Numbered from the stretch's first letter, positions 34,896 to 46,070 are shown. The stretch: DNA of 64,000 nucleotides from Pontixanthobacter rizhaonensis (GCF_012972675.1 NZ_JABCRE010000003.1:620001-684000), one strand, 5' to 3'. Program-made: numbers and translations. The notes: generated by a model not told the origin, from the sequence alone.

Positions 34896-35585
34896 ATGAA
34901 GAACTCACGGATATTCGTATCAAGCCTAGCGGCAGTATCTCTAATGACAGTATCTGGCTGCGTCACCGATCCGAACACCGGACAACAGAAAGTATCCCGC
35001 ACGGCCATTGGCGGTGTTGGCGGCGCCGTGCTGGGCGGACTGCTGGGCGGTGTTATTGGCGGCAAAACCGGGCGCATCATTGGCGCCGGCGTCGGCGGTG
35101 TGGCTGGCGGTGTTGTTGGCTACAACATGGACCAGCAGATCAAAGAACTGAAAGAGCAGACTGCCGGTTCAGGTGTTGATGTAACTGAGGTTGATGGCGG
35201 CAATGCAGTTCTCGTGAACTTGCCCGATGGCGTCACCTTCGACGTTGGCAGCTACACTATCAAACCATCTTTCCGCAGCACTCTGGACACTGTGGCCGGT
35301 AGCTTGCGCCAATATCCCGACAGTCTGATAGACGTTTACGGCCACACTGATTCGACTGGTTCGGACGCATTCAACCAACGTTTGTCTGAGCAGCGCGCAC
35401 AAGCGGTCTCGAACTATATGACGTCGCGCGGTGTCAATTCAGCACGCATTCGCTGGCAGGGCTTTGGTGAGACTGCACCGATTGCAGACAACGCCACTGC
35501 TGAAGGCCGTGCGATGAATCGCCGGGTCGAGATTAAGATCATTCCGATTACACAAGCGGATGTAGATGCTGCCCAAGGTGGTTAG
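34896..35585 (+). CDS. OmpA-family lipoprotein with glycine-zipper segment
   Basis: The 229-residue protein has an excellent SD (AGGAGGGA, 34881-34888). A lipoprotein signal with lipobox SGC is followed by a Gly-zipper stretch (GGVGGAVLGGLLGGVIGG, then more Gly repeats), a linker, and a C-terminal OmpA domain with VYGHTDSTGSDAFNQRLSEQ and the peptidoglycan contact segment SEQRAQAVSNYM. It should anchor the outer membrane to peptidoglycan. A terminator follows. Confidence 0.9.
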   Translation: MKNSRIFVSSLAAVSLMTVSGCVTDPNTGQQKVSRTAIGGVGGAVLGGLLGGVIGGKTGRIIGAGVGGVAGGVVGYNMDQQIKELKEQTAGSGVDVTEVDGGNAVLVNLPDGVTFDVGSYTIKPSFRSTLDTVAGSLRQYPDSLIDVYGHTDSTGSDAFNQRLSEQRAQAVSNYMTSRGVNSARIRWQGFGETAPIADNATAEGRAMNRRVEIKIIPITQADVDAAQGG

Positions 35586-35624
35586 TCACTAAATTGAATA
35601 TGCCACTCGCTGAGGGGCATCGAG

Positions 35625-35656
35625 AAGGGGCTGGCTGCAAAGCCGGCCCTTTTTTA
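35625..35656 (+). terminator. intrinsic terminator after the OmpA gene
   Basis: AAGGGGCTGGC, loop TGCAAA, GCCGGCCCTT form a GC-rich hairpin with one bulge, followed by a run of T. It lies 40 bases after the OmpA stop and reaches the 3' end of the convergent gene. Confidence 0.8.
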
Positions 35657-36436
35657 TTGGGTCGCGATAATGGCGGCCCGATCCGCCAGATGGTCAATTG
35701 CATCTGTGTGAATCGCTGGTGCGCTCACCAGCAGACCAAAAGCGCGCGGGTCACGCTTATTATACAGGAACGGACGGCCAAACGCATCGCTGACGGCCGC
35801 CCCTGCTTCGCGCGCAATAAGAGCCGCTGCGCCGATATCCCATTCAAAACCCCAACGGAGCGTCGCCACCAAATCCGCCTCGTCTGCGCCAACCATCGCA
35901 ACCCGCAGGGCGATCGAGTTCGGTTGATCCACCATCGACAAGATCTGATCAACTTTTTGCAGGGACACAGCAGGCACTCTTGCTCCGGCAAACTCCTGCC
36001 GGGTCGAGGCATTAAGAGCAATGCCGTTCCGCCACGCTCCCTTGCCAGCCTCAGCCACCCATTTTTCCTGGCGCGCTGGGGCGTCGAGCATCCCCAGCAA
36101 CGGTTTGCCTTCACTGATGAGCGCAACCGAAACGCACCAACCCGCGCGCCCACGCAGGAAATCCCGTGTGCCGTCGATAGGATCAACGAGCCAAATCAGG
36201 CCTTTATCGAGCCGTTTGGGATCATCCGCTGTCTCTTCCGAAAGCCAACCGGCAGACGGCAAAAGTTTTCCTAACTCGTGCCGAAGAAAGCCATCGACCT
36301 CGATATCGGCCTCCGAAACCGGGCTCCCCGGCTCTTTCTCCCAACTGGTGACTTCATGCCCGGCACCGGGCCAAAATCCGAACGCAATTTTCCCAGCTTC
36401 ATCGAGAATTGCGTCGAGGCGGGAGCGATCAATCAT
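35654..36436 (-). CDS. inositol monophosphatase/CysQ-family phosphatase
   Basis: With ATG 36436 the protein has 260 residues; a GTG at 36481 would add 15. The family metal site is clear: [21 protein letters not shown] (DPIDGT) and [15 protein letters not shown]. Such enzymes hydrolyse inositol phosphate, PAP or related compounds; 3'(2'),5'-bisphosphate nucleotidase is the likeliest but cannot be settled from motifs. Confidence 0.85.
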   Translation of the reverse strand: MIDRSRLDAILDEAGKIAFGFWPGAGHEVTSWEKEPGSPVSEADIEVDGFLRHELGKLLPSAGWLSEETADDPKRLDKGLIWLVDPIDGTRDFLRGRAGWCVSVALISEGKPLLGMLDAPARQEKWVAEAGKGAWRNGIALNASTRQEFAGARVPAVSLQKVDQILSMVDQPNSIALRVAMVGADEADLVATLRWGFEWDIGAAALIAREAGAAVSDAFGRPFLYNKRDPRAFGLLVSAPAIHTDAIDHLADRAAIIATQ

Positions 36437-36582
36437 CTGCCAATGCTGTTGGATGGCATCGCGCAACAATTCAACCCTCACTGTTTTGCGTTTCGAGCCT
36501 TTTCAACCGCGCGAATCCATGCTTAGGCGGCCAGCAGATTTATCGCTTTCTCCCTAAATTTGCTCGGAAAGACGGACATTCC

Positions 36583-37782
36583 ATGAATATTCACGAATAT
36601 CAGGCCAAAGAACTGCTCGCAAAATATGGCATCGGTATCCCCACCGGTCACGCTGCTCTGACAGTAGAAGAAGCAGTTGCGGGTGCCAAAAAATTGCCTG
36701 GACCACTCTATGTCGTCAAAGCACAAATCCATGCGGGTGGCCGCGGCAAAGGGAAGTTCAAGGAACTGGGCCCTGACGCAAAAGGCGGTGTACGCCTCGC
36801 CAAAAGCATCGAAGATGTGGAAGCGGATGCGAAAGAAATGCTCGGTAATACGCTGGTCACCATCCAGACCGGTGACGAGGGCAAGCAAGTCAACCGCCTC
36901 TACGTCACAGATGGCGTCGATATTGAACAAGAATACTATCTTGCCATGTTGGTTGACCGCGCCACAGGCCAAGTCGCCATGGTTGCCTCAACCGAAGGCG
37001 GGATGGACATTGAAGATGTCGCACACAACACTCCAGAGCTGATCACCACGATCACCATCGATCCGGCCCAAGGCTTTATGCCGCATCACGGCCGCGCCGT
37101 GGCCTTCGCGCTGAAGCTGACCGGCGATCTCAACAAACAATGCCAGAAGCTGGCAGCCAAGCTCTACACTGCGTTCATGGAACTCGACACAGAGATGCTC
37201 GAGATCAACCCTCTGGTGGAAACCAAGGCCGGCGAACTGCTTGTGCTGGACACCAAAATGAGCTTCGATGGCAACGCGCTCTATCGTCATAAAGATGTCG
37301 AAGCGATGCGCGACGAAACTGAAGAAGATCCGGCGGAAGTCGAAGCGAGCGAATATGATCTCGCTTACATCAAGCTGGACGGTAATATCGGCTGCATGGT
37401 CAATGGCGCTGGTCTGGCGATGGCGACAATGGACATCATCAAGCTCAACGGCGCGTTTCCGGCCAACTTCCTGGATGTTGGCGGCGGCGCAACCACTGAA
37501 AAAGTGACTGCGGCGTTCAAGATCATTCTGAAAGACCCTGCCGTAGAAGGCATTCTGGTGAACATCTTTGGCGGCATCATGAAATGTGACGTGATTGCGG
37601 ACGGTATCGTTCAGGCGGCGAAAGACGTGAACCTCTCGGTTCCGCTGGTCGTCCGTTTAGAAGGTACCAACGTTCAGCAGGGTAAAGACATTCTGGCCAA
37701 TTCGGGCCTGCCAATCGTGGCGGCGGATGATCTGGGCGATGCGGCGAAGAAAATCGTCGCTGAGGTCAAGCAAGCGGCATAA
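36583..37782 (+). CDS. sucC: succinyl-CoA ligase (ADP-forming) beta subunit
   Basis: ATG 36583 begins [17 protein letters not shown], the standard SucC start, giving 399 residues; the longer upstream frame has no support. ATP-grasp marks include [30 protein letters not shown] and the CoA-side segment [17 protein letters not shown]. It is half of a TCA-cycle enzyme. sucD does not follow, since a terminator and then etfBA come next; the alpha subunit must be elsewhere. Confidence 0.95.
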   Translation: MNIHEYQAKELLAKYGIGIPTGHAALTVEEAVAGAKKLPGPLYVVKAQIHAGGRGKGKFKELGPDAKGGVRLAKSIEDVEADAKEMLGNTLVTIQTGDEGKQVNRLYVTDGVDIEQEYYLAMLVDRATGQVAMVASTEGGMDIEDVAHNTPELITTITIDPAQGFMPHHGRAVAFALKLTGDLNKQCQKLAAKLYTAFMELDTEMLEINPLVETKAGELLVLDTKMSFDGNALYRHKDVEAMRDETEEDPAEVEASEYDLAYIKLDGNIGCMVNGAGLAMATMDIIKLNGAFPANFLDVGGGATTEKVTAAFKIILKDPAVEGILVNIFGGIMKCDVIADGIVQAAKDVNLSVPLVVRLEGTNVQQGKDILANSGLPIVAADDLGDAAKKIVAEVKQAA

Positions 37783-37804
37783 GCCGACCTCTTCACAGGC
37801 TTTT

Positions 37805-37839
37805 AAAGGCGGGCGGGATTGGTTCTCGTCCGCCTTTTT
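37805..37839 (+). terminator. intrinsic terminator after sucC
   Basis: AAAGGCGG (37805-37812) pairs with CCGCCTTT (37830-37837), followed by further T. It lies 23 bases after the sucC stop. Confidence 0.85.
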
Positions 37840-38127
37840 CATATGCGTTGGCCATTGTTCGGCGGGCTACTCATATCCTGTCTGCGAATCATGCTGAAAA
37901 TGCATCGCGGCGAGCCATACCATCTGCTGTACCAGCGCCGGGCTGACGCCTGGTGCGCCAAGCAAACGCCCCAAAGTTCCAGCTTGACCGACGCCAATTG
38001 GAACGCGACAGCATCTATGCGAGTTAAGCCTTCAAAGCCATGTTTTGGAGAAGTTGCCCAACTTGACGTTTACGTAAACGCAAGCTAGGCCACGGGACAG
38101 AGTTTCTGGAAAGAGGAAAGGTACACT
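37840..38127 (+). promoter_or_regulatory. non-coding region with the etfBA promoter and a palindromic operator
   Basis: No gene is supported here; the frame 37819-38088 overlaps the terminator and has no SD. Near the end, CTTGACGTTTACGTAAACGCAAG (38062-38084) is almost a perfect palindrome with core CGTTTACGTAAACG. It lies between a -35-like TTGACG (38063-38068) and a possible -10 TAGGCC 17 bases on. This resembles MerR-family operators that control fatty or branched-chain acid oxidation genes. The etfB SD, AGAGGAAAGG, follows at about 38112-38121. Confidence 0.5.
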
Positions 38128-38874
38128 ATGAAAATCCTCGTACCCGTAAAACGGGTTATCGATTATAACGTAAAGCCACGCGTGAAAGCGGACGGCACCG
38201 GTGTTGATCTTGCGAACGTTAAGATGAGCATGAACCCGTTTGACGAAATCGCAGTTGAAGAAGCCATCCGTTTAAAAGAAGCGGGCAAGGCAGAAGAAAT
38301 CATCGCGGTATCTGTCGGTCCGGCAAAGGCGCAAGAGACCTTGCGCACGGCGTTGGCAATGGGTGCGGACCGGGCGATCCTCGTCGAGACAGATGAAGAA
38401 GTAGAGCCACTGGCTGTTGCCAAGATACTCAAAGCGATCGCCGCAGATGAAAATCCCGGATTGATCCTGCTGGGCAAACAATCGATCTCTGACGATAGTA
38501 ACCAGACCGGTCAAATGCTGGCAGCTTTGATGGAGCGCCCGCAAGGCACCTTCGCCAACACAGTAGAAATTGATGGCGACAGTGTTGTCGTTAAGCGCGA
38601 AATTGATGGTGGTCTGGAAACAGTGAAACTGGCTCTGCCAGCCATCGTCACCACCGATTTGCGTTTGAATGAGCCGCGCTATGCGTCTCTGCCAAACATC
38701 ATGAAAGCCAAGAAGAAGCCGCTCGACAGCAAGACGCCAGCCGATTTCGGCGTCGATATTGCGCCGCGCCTGACCACCACCAATGTCAGCGAGCCACCCG
38801 TTCGCCAGGCTGGTGAAAAGGTTGAAGATGTGGATGCGCTGGTTGCGAAGCTTAAAGCATTGGGAGTCGCATAA
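38128..38874 (+). CDS. etfB: electron transfer flavoprotein beta subunit
   Basis: The 248-residue protein begins [20 protein letters not shown] and has [30 protein letters not shown] and the family signature [24 protein letters not shown] (quoted in part: [19 protein letters not shown]). With EtfA it carries electrons from acyl-CoA dehydrogenases to the quinone pool. Its stop overlaps the etfA start. Confidence 0.95.
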   Translation: MKILVPVKRVIDYNVKPRVKADGTGVDLANVKMSMNPFDEIAVEEAIRLKEAGKAEEIIAVSVGPAKAQETLRTALAMGADRAILVETDEEVEPLAVAKILKAIAADENPGLILLGKQSISDDSNQTGQMLAALMERPQGTFANTVEIDGDSVVVKREIDGGLETVKLALPAIVTTDLRLNEPRYASLPNIMKAKKKPLDSKTPADFGVDIAPRLTTTNVSEPPVRQAGEKVEDVDALVAKLKALGVA

Positions 38875-39803
38875 TGAAAACTCTGGTTCTCGTTGAACAC
38901 GATAATTCGTCGGTCAAAGACGCCACTCTGGCCGTTGTAACTGCCGCATCCAAATTGGGTGAAGTGCATTTGCTCGTTGCCGGCTCAGGCTGCGCAGCAG
39001 TTGCGGACGAAGCGGCCAAAATTGCTGGCGTGGACAAGGTGCATCTGGCAGATGACGCGGCTTACGCCAATCAATTGGCTGAAAACGTAGCGCCCCTGGC
39101 CGCCGGATTGATGGCAGACCACGACGCATTTCTTGCGCCAGCCACCACCAGCGGCAAAAACATCGCACCGCGCGTCGCAGCATTGCTCGACGTGATGCAG
39201 ATTTCTGACATTCTTTCAGTCGAAGGCGACAAGACTTTCACGCGCCCGATCTATGCTGGCAACGCGATTGCCACAGTGGAAAGCAGCGATGCGAAATTGG
39301 TTATCACCGTGCGCGGTACCGCGTTCGATAAAGCTGCCACTGAAGGCGGTTCGGGTACAGTTGAGGCTGTTTCCGGCCCGGGTGATGCGGGTACGTCAGA
39401 ATTCGTCAGTGCGGAAATCGCGAAGAGCGAACGTCCTGAACTGACCAGTGCCAAGATCATCGTATCCGGCGGGCGCGCATTGAAAGATGCTGCAACGTTT
39501 GAGGAAGTGATCACTCCGCTGGCTGACAAGCTGGGTGCAGGCATTGGTGCATCACGCGCCGCTGTTGACGCAGGGTATGTCCCCAACGACTATCAAGTGG
39601 GCCAGACCGGTAAGATTGTTGCGCCTGAAGTGTATATCGCCATCGGTATCTCCGGCGCGATCCAACACTTGGCGGGAATGAAAGATTCCAAGACAATCAT
39701 CGCCATCAACAAAGATGAAGATGCACCGATCTTCCAAGTCGCCGATATCGGCTTGGTTGGTGATTTGTACAAAGTTGTACCGGAGCTTCTTGGTAAGCTG
39801 TAA
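38874..39803 (+). CDS. etfA: electron transfer flavoprotein alpha subunit
   Basis: The 309-residue protein has the C-terminal FAD-binding domain with [49 protein letters not shown] and [20 protein letters not shown], all typical of EtfA. It forms the FAD-carrying half of ETF. Translation is coupled to etfB. A strong terminator follows. Confidence 0.95.
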   Translation: MKTLVLVEHDNSSVKDATLAVVTAASKLGEVHLLVAGSGCAAVADEAAKIAGVDKVHLADDAAYANQLAENVAPLAAGLMADHDAFLAPATTSGKNIAPRVAALLDVMQISDILSVEGDKTFTRPIYAGNAIATVESSDAKLVITVRGTAFDKAATEGGSGTVEAVSGPGDAGTSEFVSAEIAKSERPELTSAKIIVSGGRALKDAATFEEVITPLADKLGAGIGASRAAVDAGYVPNDYQVGQTGKIVAPEVYIAIGISGAIQHLAGMKDSKTIIAINKDEDAPIFQVADIGLVGDLYKVVPELLGKL

Positions 39804-39825
39804 TCGCTAACCGTATATAGCACAC

Positions 39826-39862
39826 AAAAGGGGTCCGCCTGCGAAGGTCGGGCCCCTTTTCT
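39826..39862 (+). terminator. intrinsic terminator after etfA
   Basis: AAAAGGGGTCCG (39826-39837) pairs with CGGGCCCCTTTT (39849-39860), with a mismatch near the loop, followed by TCTTT. Because the stem is flanked by A and T runs it may also serve the convergent DUF445 gene. Confidence 0.85.
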
Positions 39863-39890
39863 TTGCGGGCCTGTGAAGCGAATACAACCG

Positions 39891-41147
39891 CTAAAACAGA
39901 CTATCCAGGAAATGGATGGTCACGCCGACCAGCCCGCCTACCATCGTGCCGTTGATCCGAATGAACTGGAGATCGCGCCCCACTGCGCCTTCGATCCGGT
40001 CAGTAATGGTTTGGGCGTCCCACCGGCGAACAGTCTCCGATACCAATTGGACGATCTGATCGCCGTAACGCGTGGCGATGCCCACAGCCGTGCGGCGGGC
40101 GAAGCGGTTAATCTGGGTTTGCAGCAGAGCATCTTCGCGCAGGGCTTTACCCAGTTCGGCCAAGCTCTCCCCGATCTGGCCGCCAAGCACCGTATCAGGA
40201 TTGCGTGCCATGCGAATCATGCCGCCGCGGATGCGTTCCCACACGCCTTGCCACCAATCGGCTACGGCTTCGTTTTCGATGAGCTCATTCTTCATCCGCT
40301 CGACTTTGGCGCGCATTGCCGGGTCATGGATCAAATTCTGGGCCAGCTCTTGCAAGCCTTGCTCGATCTTGTCGCGCAAGGGATGGTCAGGATCGATCAA
40401 CACTTCGGCCAGCAACCGGTACAAACCATCGAGGACCGAGCTTGATAGCCGCTCGTCCAGCCCGGTCCAGCGGAGCAAGCCATTGGCTCGCTCGCTAATC
40501 ATTTCCCGGACCATCTCTTCATTGTCTTCCAATGTCAGCCCCGACCAGCGGACCAACGCGTCGATCAATGGTAAGTGTTTGCGATCCGCAATCGTGGTGG
40601 ACAGCATTTGGCCGGCGAGCGGCGATACTTCGAGCTTCGCCATCTGCTGTTTCAGCCCGGTACGAACCTGCCCGCCCAGCCGTTCCGGATCGAGCGATTC
40701 AAAGATCCCGGCAATCAGTTCTGCCGCACCTGCTCCGATACGTGATTGCGACCCCTGTGTCGGCTGTTCCAGAAATTCGCCCATTGCGCGGGCCATATTC
40801 ATATTGTGCATCCGGCGCGCTACGACCGCAGGTGTCAGGAAATTGCTCCGCAAGAAGTCCGCCATAGTATCGGCGATCCGGTTCTTGTTTGTCGGGATAA
40901 TCGCCGTATGCGGGATCGGAATGCCGAGCGGGTGGCGGAACAATGCCGTGACCGCAAACCAGTCTGCAATACCGCCGACCATGGCAGCCTCTGCAAAGGC
41001 ATGGAGATAACCCCAGCCGGGGTGGAATTCGAGATATTGCTTCGACAGCAGGAACAGCCCCGCCATCAGCACCAGCATCAGGGTCGCAGTGATCCGCATA
41101 TTACGCGCGGTATCTGGCGGCAATTTGGGGCTCGGGGCTAAGCTCAT
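39891..41147 (-). CDS. DUF445 membrane protein
   Basis: ATG 41147 has GAAGG 7 bases upstream and gives 418 residues; the longer frame overlaps the RND gene and is rejected. An N-terminal membrane segment ([15 protein letters not shown]) is followed by the DUF445 signature [20 protein letters not shown] with [13 protein letters not shown], a long helical region, and a C-terminal hydrophobic segment ([21 protein letters not shown]). The family (YjiN-like) has no firm function. It is the last gene of the RND efflux operon. Confidence 0.85.
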   Translation of the reverse strand: MSLAPSPKLPPDTARNMRITATLMLVLMAGLFLLSKQYLEFHPGWGYLHAFAEAAMVGGIADWFAVTALFRHPLGIPIPHTAIIPTNKNRIADTMADFLRSNFLTPAVVARRMHNMNMARAMGEFLEQPTQGSQSRIGAGAAELIAGIFESLDPERLGGQVRTGLKQQMAKLEVSPLAGQMLSTTIADRKHLPLIDALVRWSGLTLEDNEEMVREMISERANGLLRWTGLDERLSSSVLDGLYRLLAEVLIDPDHPLRDKIEQGLQELAQNLIHDPAMRAKVERMKNELIENEAVADWWQGVWERIRGGMIRMARNPDTVLGGQIGESLAELGKALREDALLQTQINRFARRTAVGIATRYGDQIVQLVSETVRRWDAQTITDRIEGAVGRDLQFIRINGTMVGGLVGVTIHFLDSLF

Positions 41148-41196
41148 GGCTGGGCCTTCTACCGCCACATCGCCTGCTGTTCCAGATGGTAAGGTA

Positions 41197-44100
41197 TCAC
41201 TCGGCAGGAACGGCCCCGGGCCCTTCGCCCTCGGCAAAGCCCGTCTGGTTCTCGTCCCCCGGCTTATAGGTCAGGAACCGATTGCGCAGCCATGGACCCA
41301 TACGTTTCTCAAGGCCATCTGCCAGGCTGAACCCGGCAGGGACGATCATCAATGTAAGCACCGTAGACAAGATCAAGCCGCCGATCACGACCGTGCCCAT
41401 CGGTGCGCGCCACGCGCCATCACCAGACCCGATCAAACCGGAAAAGGCCGTAGGCACCATGCCTGCAGTCATCGCCACTGTCGTCATGACAATAGGCTGC
41501 GCCCGTTTATGGCCGGCATCGAGTATTGCCGCCAATTTGTCGGTTCCTTTGGCCATTTCTTCGATCGCAAAATCAATCAGCAGGATGGAGTTCTTCGACA
41601 CGATCCCCAGCAATAGAAGAATGCCAATATAGACCGGCATGGATTGCGCCTGGCCGACCAGCCAGATCAGGAATATCCCGCCAAGCGGGGCCAATGCCAG
41701 CGATGTCATATTGACCAGCGGGCTCATCAGCCGCTTATACAGCAACACCAGAACCGCAAACACCAGCAATACGCCGGACAGAACAGCAATATTCAGGCTT
41801 TCCATCAGCTCGGCCTGCCAAGCATCCTCGCCCACACTATCGCGGATGACACCTTGCGGAAGCGCCGCGAGAATGGGCAATGTCTCGATCTGCTCCTGCG
41901 CTGTGCCTTTGATCACGCCTTGCGCCAAATCCGCACCAACCAGAATACGGCGGTTCTGGTTATAGCGCTGGATAGTGGTCGGCCCTGATCCAAATGAGAT
42001 TTCAGCGACCCGCTCAAGTGGTACAGAGCCGCCACTGGCCGTTTGCACCGGCAGATTGGCGATTGTCGTTAAATCGCCGCGCGATGCCGTCGGCAGCTTC
42101 ACACGGATCGGGATCTGGCGGTCGGAGAGCGAGAATTTCGCGGCATTCTGCTCGATCTCGCCCATGGTGGCGATGCGGATGGTCTGGCTTAAGGCCGCAG
42201 TGGTTACACCCAATTCCGCAGCAATATCGGCACGCGGAGTAATCAACAACTCGGGACGGTTCATATCGGCGGTGATGCGGGGTGCGACAAGTGTATCAAG
42301 CCCCTTCATTTGCGATACCAAAGTAGACGCGGTTTCTTCCAGCAAAGCAGGGTCAGACCCGGCCAGCATAATGGTTAGATCACGTCCGCTACCAAAACCC
42401 CCAGATTGGGACTGGAACCGCACCCGGGCATCAGGTATTTTCGCCAATACGGGCGCGAGATCACGTTCGAATTCTATCGACGTTTTTTGCCGATCCTCTT
42501 TCAGTGTGATGTAGATTGTCGCATTGCCTTCACGAACACGCTCCAACGCCCGCAGGACTTCAGGCTGTTCGTAGAGAATGTCTGTCACGGCGCCCGATAC
42601 GCGGGCGGTCGTCTCCAAAGTGGTTCCGGGGACCATTTCCAAAGTGATTTGGCTATTTTCATTGTCGGTTGTTGGCTGAAACGCGGCGGGGACGTTCATG
42701 AACAATAGAATTGTCAGCAACAGCGAGAAGTAGCCAACCCCGACCATCCACACCCGGTGATCATGAAAACGGGCTTCGAGATAACGCCAGCCCTCTGACA
42801 AACGCCGACCCATTGAGCGGGTGGCCAAACGGATAATGCCGAAAATCAGGAATACGGAAAGTAGACCGGCGGCAAGCGCGACAGCCAATTGAACAAGCTC
42901 CAGCGGCTTGTTGATCAGCCACCACCCCATGCTGTTGGAATCGGCTACCACGGCGCTTGCCAATGTCGACGGGATGGCCAATCCTGACAACAGGTCGTGA
43001 CCGACAATAACCACGCCGCCTGATGCAACGATCAGCAACAGCAACACAGATATGGCAGACAGAACATAGAAGAACCGCTTGCGGACAGGCTCCAAACCAG
43101 CCCGCATCGCCACTGTCTTTGACCGGTCGAGCGACCAGTGTAGCAAATTCATATACCGGTCCATCCACGGGCCTTCACCATGTTCCGCGTGACCTTTGGC
43201 CTGCAGAAAATAGGCAGCCAGCATCGGGGTAATCATCCGCGCCACGGCGAGGCTCATCAAAACGGCAATCACCACGGTTATGCCAAAATTCTTGAAGAAC
43301 TGTCCCGGAATACCGGGCATCAATCCCACTGGCAGAAACACGGCAACGATACAGAATGATGTGGCCACCACCGGCAGCCCGATTTCATCGGCAGCATCGA
43401 TGGATGCCTGATAGGCGGATTTGCCCATCCGCATATGGCGCACGATATTCTCGATCTCCACAATGGCGTCATCCACCAGAACACCCGCCACCAATCCCAA
43501 TGCCAGCAAGGACAGTTGATTGAGGTTGAAACCCAGCAGATCCATGAACCAGAATGTCGGGATAGCGGAAAGCGGAATGGCAATTGCCGAAATCACCGTC
43601 GCCCGCCAATCACGCAGAAAGAAGAACACCACAACAACAGCCAGAATGGCGCCTTCAACCATTGCAGCGATCGAACTGTCATATTGGTCTTGAGTGTACT
43701 TAACCGTATCGAACAGGGGGATGAACGTCACACCGGGGTTTTCTGCTTCGATTTCAGCGATAATCACTTTGGCTTCTTCAAACACCGTGACATCCGAGGC
43801 GCCCTTGGCGCGCGCCATGAAGAAGTTCACGACTTCCTTGTCGCGTACTTTGCTGATCGAGCTCCGCTCGCTGTAGCCATCGCGTACAGTCGCCACTGAT
43901 GACAATTGCACAGTGCGGCCATTGCCCAGGCGAATCTGCTTCTGGGATAAATCATACGCGGTGTCGACATTACCCAGAACGCGCACGGACTGGCGGGTTC
44001 CGCCAATCTCTGCCATCCCGCCTGCTGCATCGAGATTGTCGGATCGCAATACTTGGTTGATTTGGCTCGCAGTCACGCCCAGCGCCTGCATCTTCGCGGG

Positions 44101-44676
44101 ATCCAGAACCACCTCGATTTCGCGGTCCACACCGCCGAAACGGCCCGCTTCGCCCATGCCATCAATCGTCAAAAGACGTTTGGCGACAGAATCATCAATG
44201 AACCAACTGAGTTGTTCAATGGTCATGTCATCGGCTTCAACCGCATAGATACCCAGGAAGCCGCCTGCGATCTCCTCTTTGCTGATACGCGGTTCAAGGA
44301 TGCCATCAGGCAGGCTTCCGCGGATCGTATCAACCGCGTTCTTTACTTCTGCCACTGCATCATTGGGATCGGTCCCGATCTCGAATTCGATGAAAGTATT
44401 GGTACTGCCTTCGCGTGCTGTCGAATTGAGAGAATTTACGCCGTTGATATTGCTAACTGCAGATTCCACGATTTGGGTGATCTGGTTTTCAATTTCTGTC
44501 GGGGCGGCGCCCGGTTGCGAGATAGAAACATTCACAGCCGGAAAATCGATATCCGGGTTGTTCACCACATCCATATCATTGAAACTGAGGATGCCCGCCA
44601 ATGAAATGGCGACAAAGAACACCAGCGGAATAACCGGGTTTCTAATCGACCAAGCGGATATGTTCCGGAAATCCAT
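41197..44676 (-). CDS. RND efflux transporter permease (HAE-1-like)
   Basis: The 1159-residue protein has the RND layout: an N-terminal membrane helix (NPVIPLVFFVAISLAGIL), a large periplasmic loop, helices with GLVAGVLVDDAIVEIENIVR (TM4 with the Asp pair of proton relay), a second periplasmic loop, and final helices with PIVMTTVAMTAGMVP. It exports drugs or other small molecules using the proton gradient. It is longer than AcrB because of an insert around residues 500-620 with two extra hydrophobic stretches. The adaptor gene lies 5 bases upstream; no TolC-like gene is present. Confidence 0.93.
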   Translation of the reverse strand: MDFRNISAWSIRNPVIPLVFFVAISLAGILSFNDMDVVNNPDIDFPAVNVSISQPGAAPTEIENQITQIVESAVSNINGVNSLNSTAREGSTNTFIEFEIGTDPNDAVAEVKNAVDTIRGSLPDGILEPRISKEEIAGGFLGIYAVEADDMTIEQLSWFIDDSVAKRLLTIDGMGEAGRFGGVDREIEVVLDPAKMQALGVTASQINQVLRSDNLDAAGGMAEIGGTRQSVRVLGNVDTAYDLSQKQIRLGNGRTVQLSSVATVRDGYSERSSISKVRDKEVVNFFMARAKGASDVTVFEEAKVIIAEIEAENPGVTFIPLFDTVKYTQDQYDSSIAAMVEGAILAVVVVFFFLRDWRATVISAIAIPLSAIPTFWFMDLLGFNLNQLSLLALGLVAGVLVDDAIVEIENIVRHMRMGKSAYQASIDAADEIGLPVVATSFCIVAVFLPVGLMPGIPGQFFKNFGITVVIAVLMSLAVARMITPMLAAYFLQAKGHAEHGEGPWMDRYMNLLHWSLDRSKTVAMRAGLEPVRKRFFYVLSAISVLLLLIVASGGVVIVGHDLLSGLAIPSTLASAVVADSNSMGWWLINKPLELVQLAVALAAGLLSVFLIFGIIRLATRSMGRRLSEGWRYLEARFHDHRVWMVGVGYFSLLLTILLFMNVPAAFQPTTDNENSQITLEMVPGTTLETTARVSGAVTDILYEQPEVLRALERVREGNATIYITLKEDRQKTSIEFERDLAPVLAKIPDARVRFQSQSGGFGSGRDLTIMLAGSDPALLEETASTLVSQMKGLDTLVAPRITADMNRPELLITPRADIAAELGVTTAALSQTIRIATMGEIEQNAAKFSLSDRQIPIRVKLPTASRGDLTTIANLPVQTASGGSVPLERVAEISFGSGPTTIQRYNQNRRILVGADLAQGVIKGTAQEQIETLPILAALPQGVIRDSVGEDAWQAELMESLNIAVLSGVLLVFAVLVLLYKRLMSPLVNMTSLALAPLGGIFLIWLVGQAQSMPVYIGILLLLGIVSKNSILLIDFAIEEMAKGTDKLAAILDAGHKRAQPIVMTTVAMTAGMVPTAFSGLIGSGDGAWRAPMGTVVIGGLILSTVLTLMIVPAGFSLADGLEKRMGPWLRNRFLTYKPGDENQTGFAEGEGPGAVPAE

Positions 44677-44681
44677 AGCGA

Positions 44682-45893
44682 CTAACCCTCGATCGCCTTG
44701 CCGGCCGCATCGACCAGCTGCGGACTGATGAGCTCGCCTTCAGTCAAGAACCCGCCGGCCTGGTAAACCACGCGCTCACTGCCTTCCAGACCATCGACCA
44801 CTGCAATTCCTTGCGCGGTTACGAGGCCGGTTTTCACACGGCGGCGCTCCACTTTATTCTCTTTGCCGACAACATATACAAACGCCCCCTCATCATCCGA
44901 CAACAGCGCGGATTCTGGCAGAATGGGGGCGACAACCGTGCCGCTGGCAATTGTTGCGTTGGCGAAACCGCCGGGACGCAATTCGGGCGCATATGACAAA
45001 GCGATGCGCGCTGTCCCTTGGCGGCTTTGCGGGTCAATAACCGGCGACACTTGCCAGATTTGGCCTTCGAAGCTTTTATCTGATCCAGTGGGCGTAATCG
45101 ACGCCGCAAGACCGGCAGATAATGTGGCCAGATCCACTTCGCTCAATTGCGCGAGCATTTCCATTTCACCGCCGCGCGCGATCCGGAACAAAGCACCCGA
45201 CCCAGCGCTTACCACTTGGCCAGGCTCCACCATCCGCTCCAGAATAAGCCCCGCTGCCGGCGCCACAATATTGAGGCGAGAATTGCGCGCGCGGGTTTCC
45301 CCGACCTGCGCCTCAGCCACTTTTACACGCGCATTTGCCGCATCGCGTGTGGCGGTAAGCCGGTCAATATCCGCCTTACTGATAAAGCCCCGCTCCACCA
45401 GTTTGAGCGCGCGGTCCAGATTGGCTTGCGCCAGATCGGCATCAGCTTTTGCGACACTCACCTGAGCAGACTGGCTGGCAATTTGTTGATTTTGAACCGA
45501 ACGATCAATCACAGCCAACACTTGGCCCGCACGGACCCAATCGCCAGCCTCTACTGGAACCAGTGTTACTCGGCCGCCTTCGCCAGCGACACCAACGGGG
45601 AGCTCACGCCGCGCAGCCAAAGTGCCGGTGGCATTAATCTGACCCTCGATAGTGGTTTTGCCGGGTGCGATTACGCTAATCGCAGCAGCCTGCCCTTCGC
45701 GGTCATCAGCCGCAGGTGTCGCGCCTGCCCCATTGGTGACATAGAAATAGGCTGCGGCAATCGCGCCAAGCAACAACAGGGCGATCACAATGTAGGCGAT
45801 CTTGCGGCTGGGTTTGGTATGCGTTCCCTGCATATCGAACTGTTCGCTCGGATGGTCGGCGGTTTCTGCCCGGACGTTTGTTTGGTAATTCAT
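44682..45893 (-). CDS. RND efflux periplasmic adaptor subunit
   Basis: The 403-residue membrane fusion protein has an N-terminal anchor (IAYIVIALLLLGAIAAAYFYV), a lipoyl/barrel part (LPVGVAGEGGRVTLVPVEAGDW), a helical hairpin (QVSVAKADADLAQANLDRAL...) and C-terminal barrel domains. It links the permease to an outer membrane channel. First gene of the operon; the upstream gap to 46070 shows no regulator gene. Confidence 0.92.
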   Translation of the reverse strand: MNYQTNVRAETADHPSEQFDMQGTHTKPSRKIAYIVIALLLLGAIAAAYFYVTNGAGATPAADDREGQAAAISVIAPGKTTIEGQINATGTLAARRELPVGVAGEGGRVTLVPVEAGDWVRAGQVLAVIDRSVQNQQIASQSAQVSVAKADADLAQANLDRALKLVERGFISKADIDRLTATRDAANARVKVAEAQVGETRARNSRLNIVAPAAGLILERMVEPGQVVSAGSGALFRIARGGEMEMLAQLSEVDLATLSAGLAASITPTGSDKSFEGQIWQVSPVIDPQSRQGTARIALSYAPELRPGGFANATIASGTVVAPILPESALLSDDEGAFVYVVGKENKVERRRVKTGLVTAQGIAVVDGLEGSERVVYQAGGFLTEGELISPQLVDAAGKAIEG

Positions 45894-46070
45894 CGCTTGT
45901 CCTGATCGCCTTTGATCTCGTTCCAGAAGGGTGTGTTACACATATATATCACCCGGCGCAATGCGCGTGTTTTTTCATCTTAGCCGCTAAGCCGGTCATT
46001 CAACACAGGCAAGGGTAGGTTCGACAGGCGACGTTTTAGACCGATGAAACGCGTAAATGACGCATACGAT

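Noticed and set aside
37819-38088. 89-residue frame after sucC
   Set aside because: It overlaps the sucC terminator and the etfBA promoter region and has no SD.
39873-40445. 190-residue plus-strand frame, and other long plus-strand frames to 41632
   Set aside because: They are antisense to the DUF445 and RND genes, whose protein motifs are clear.
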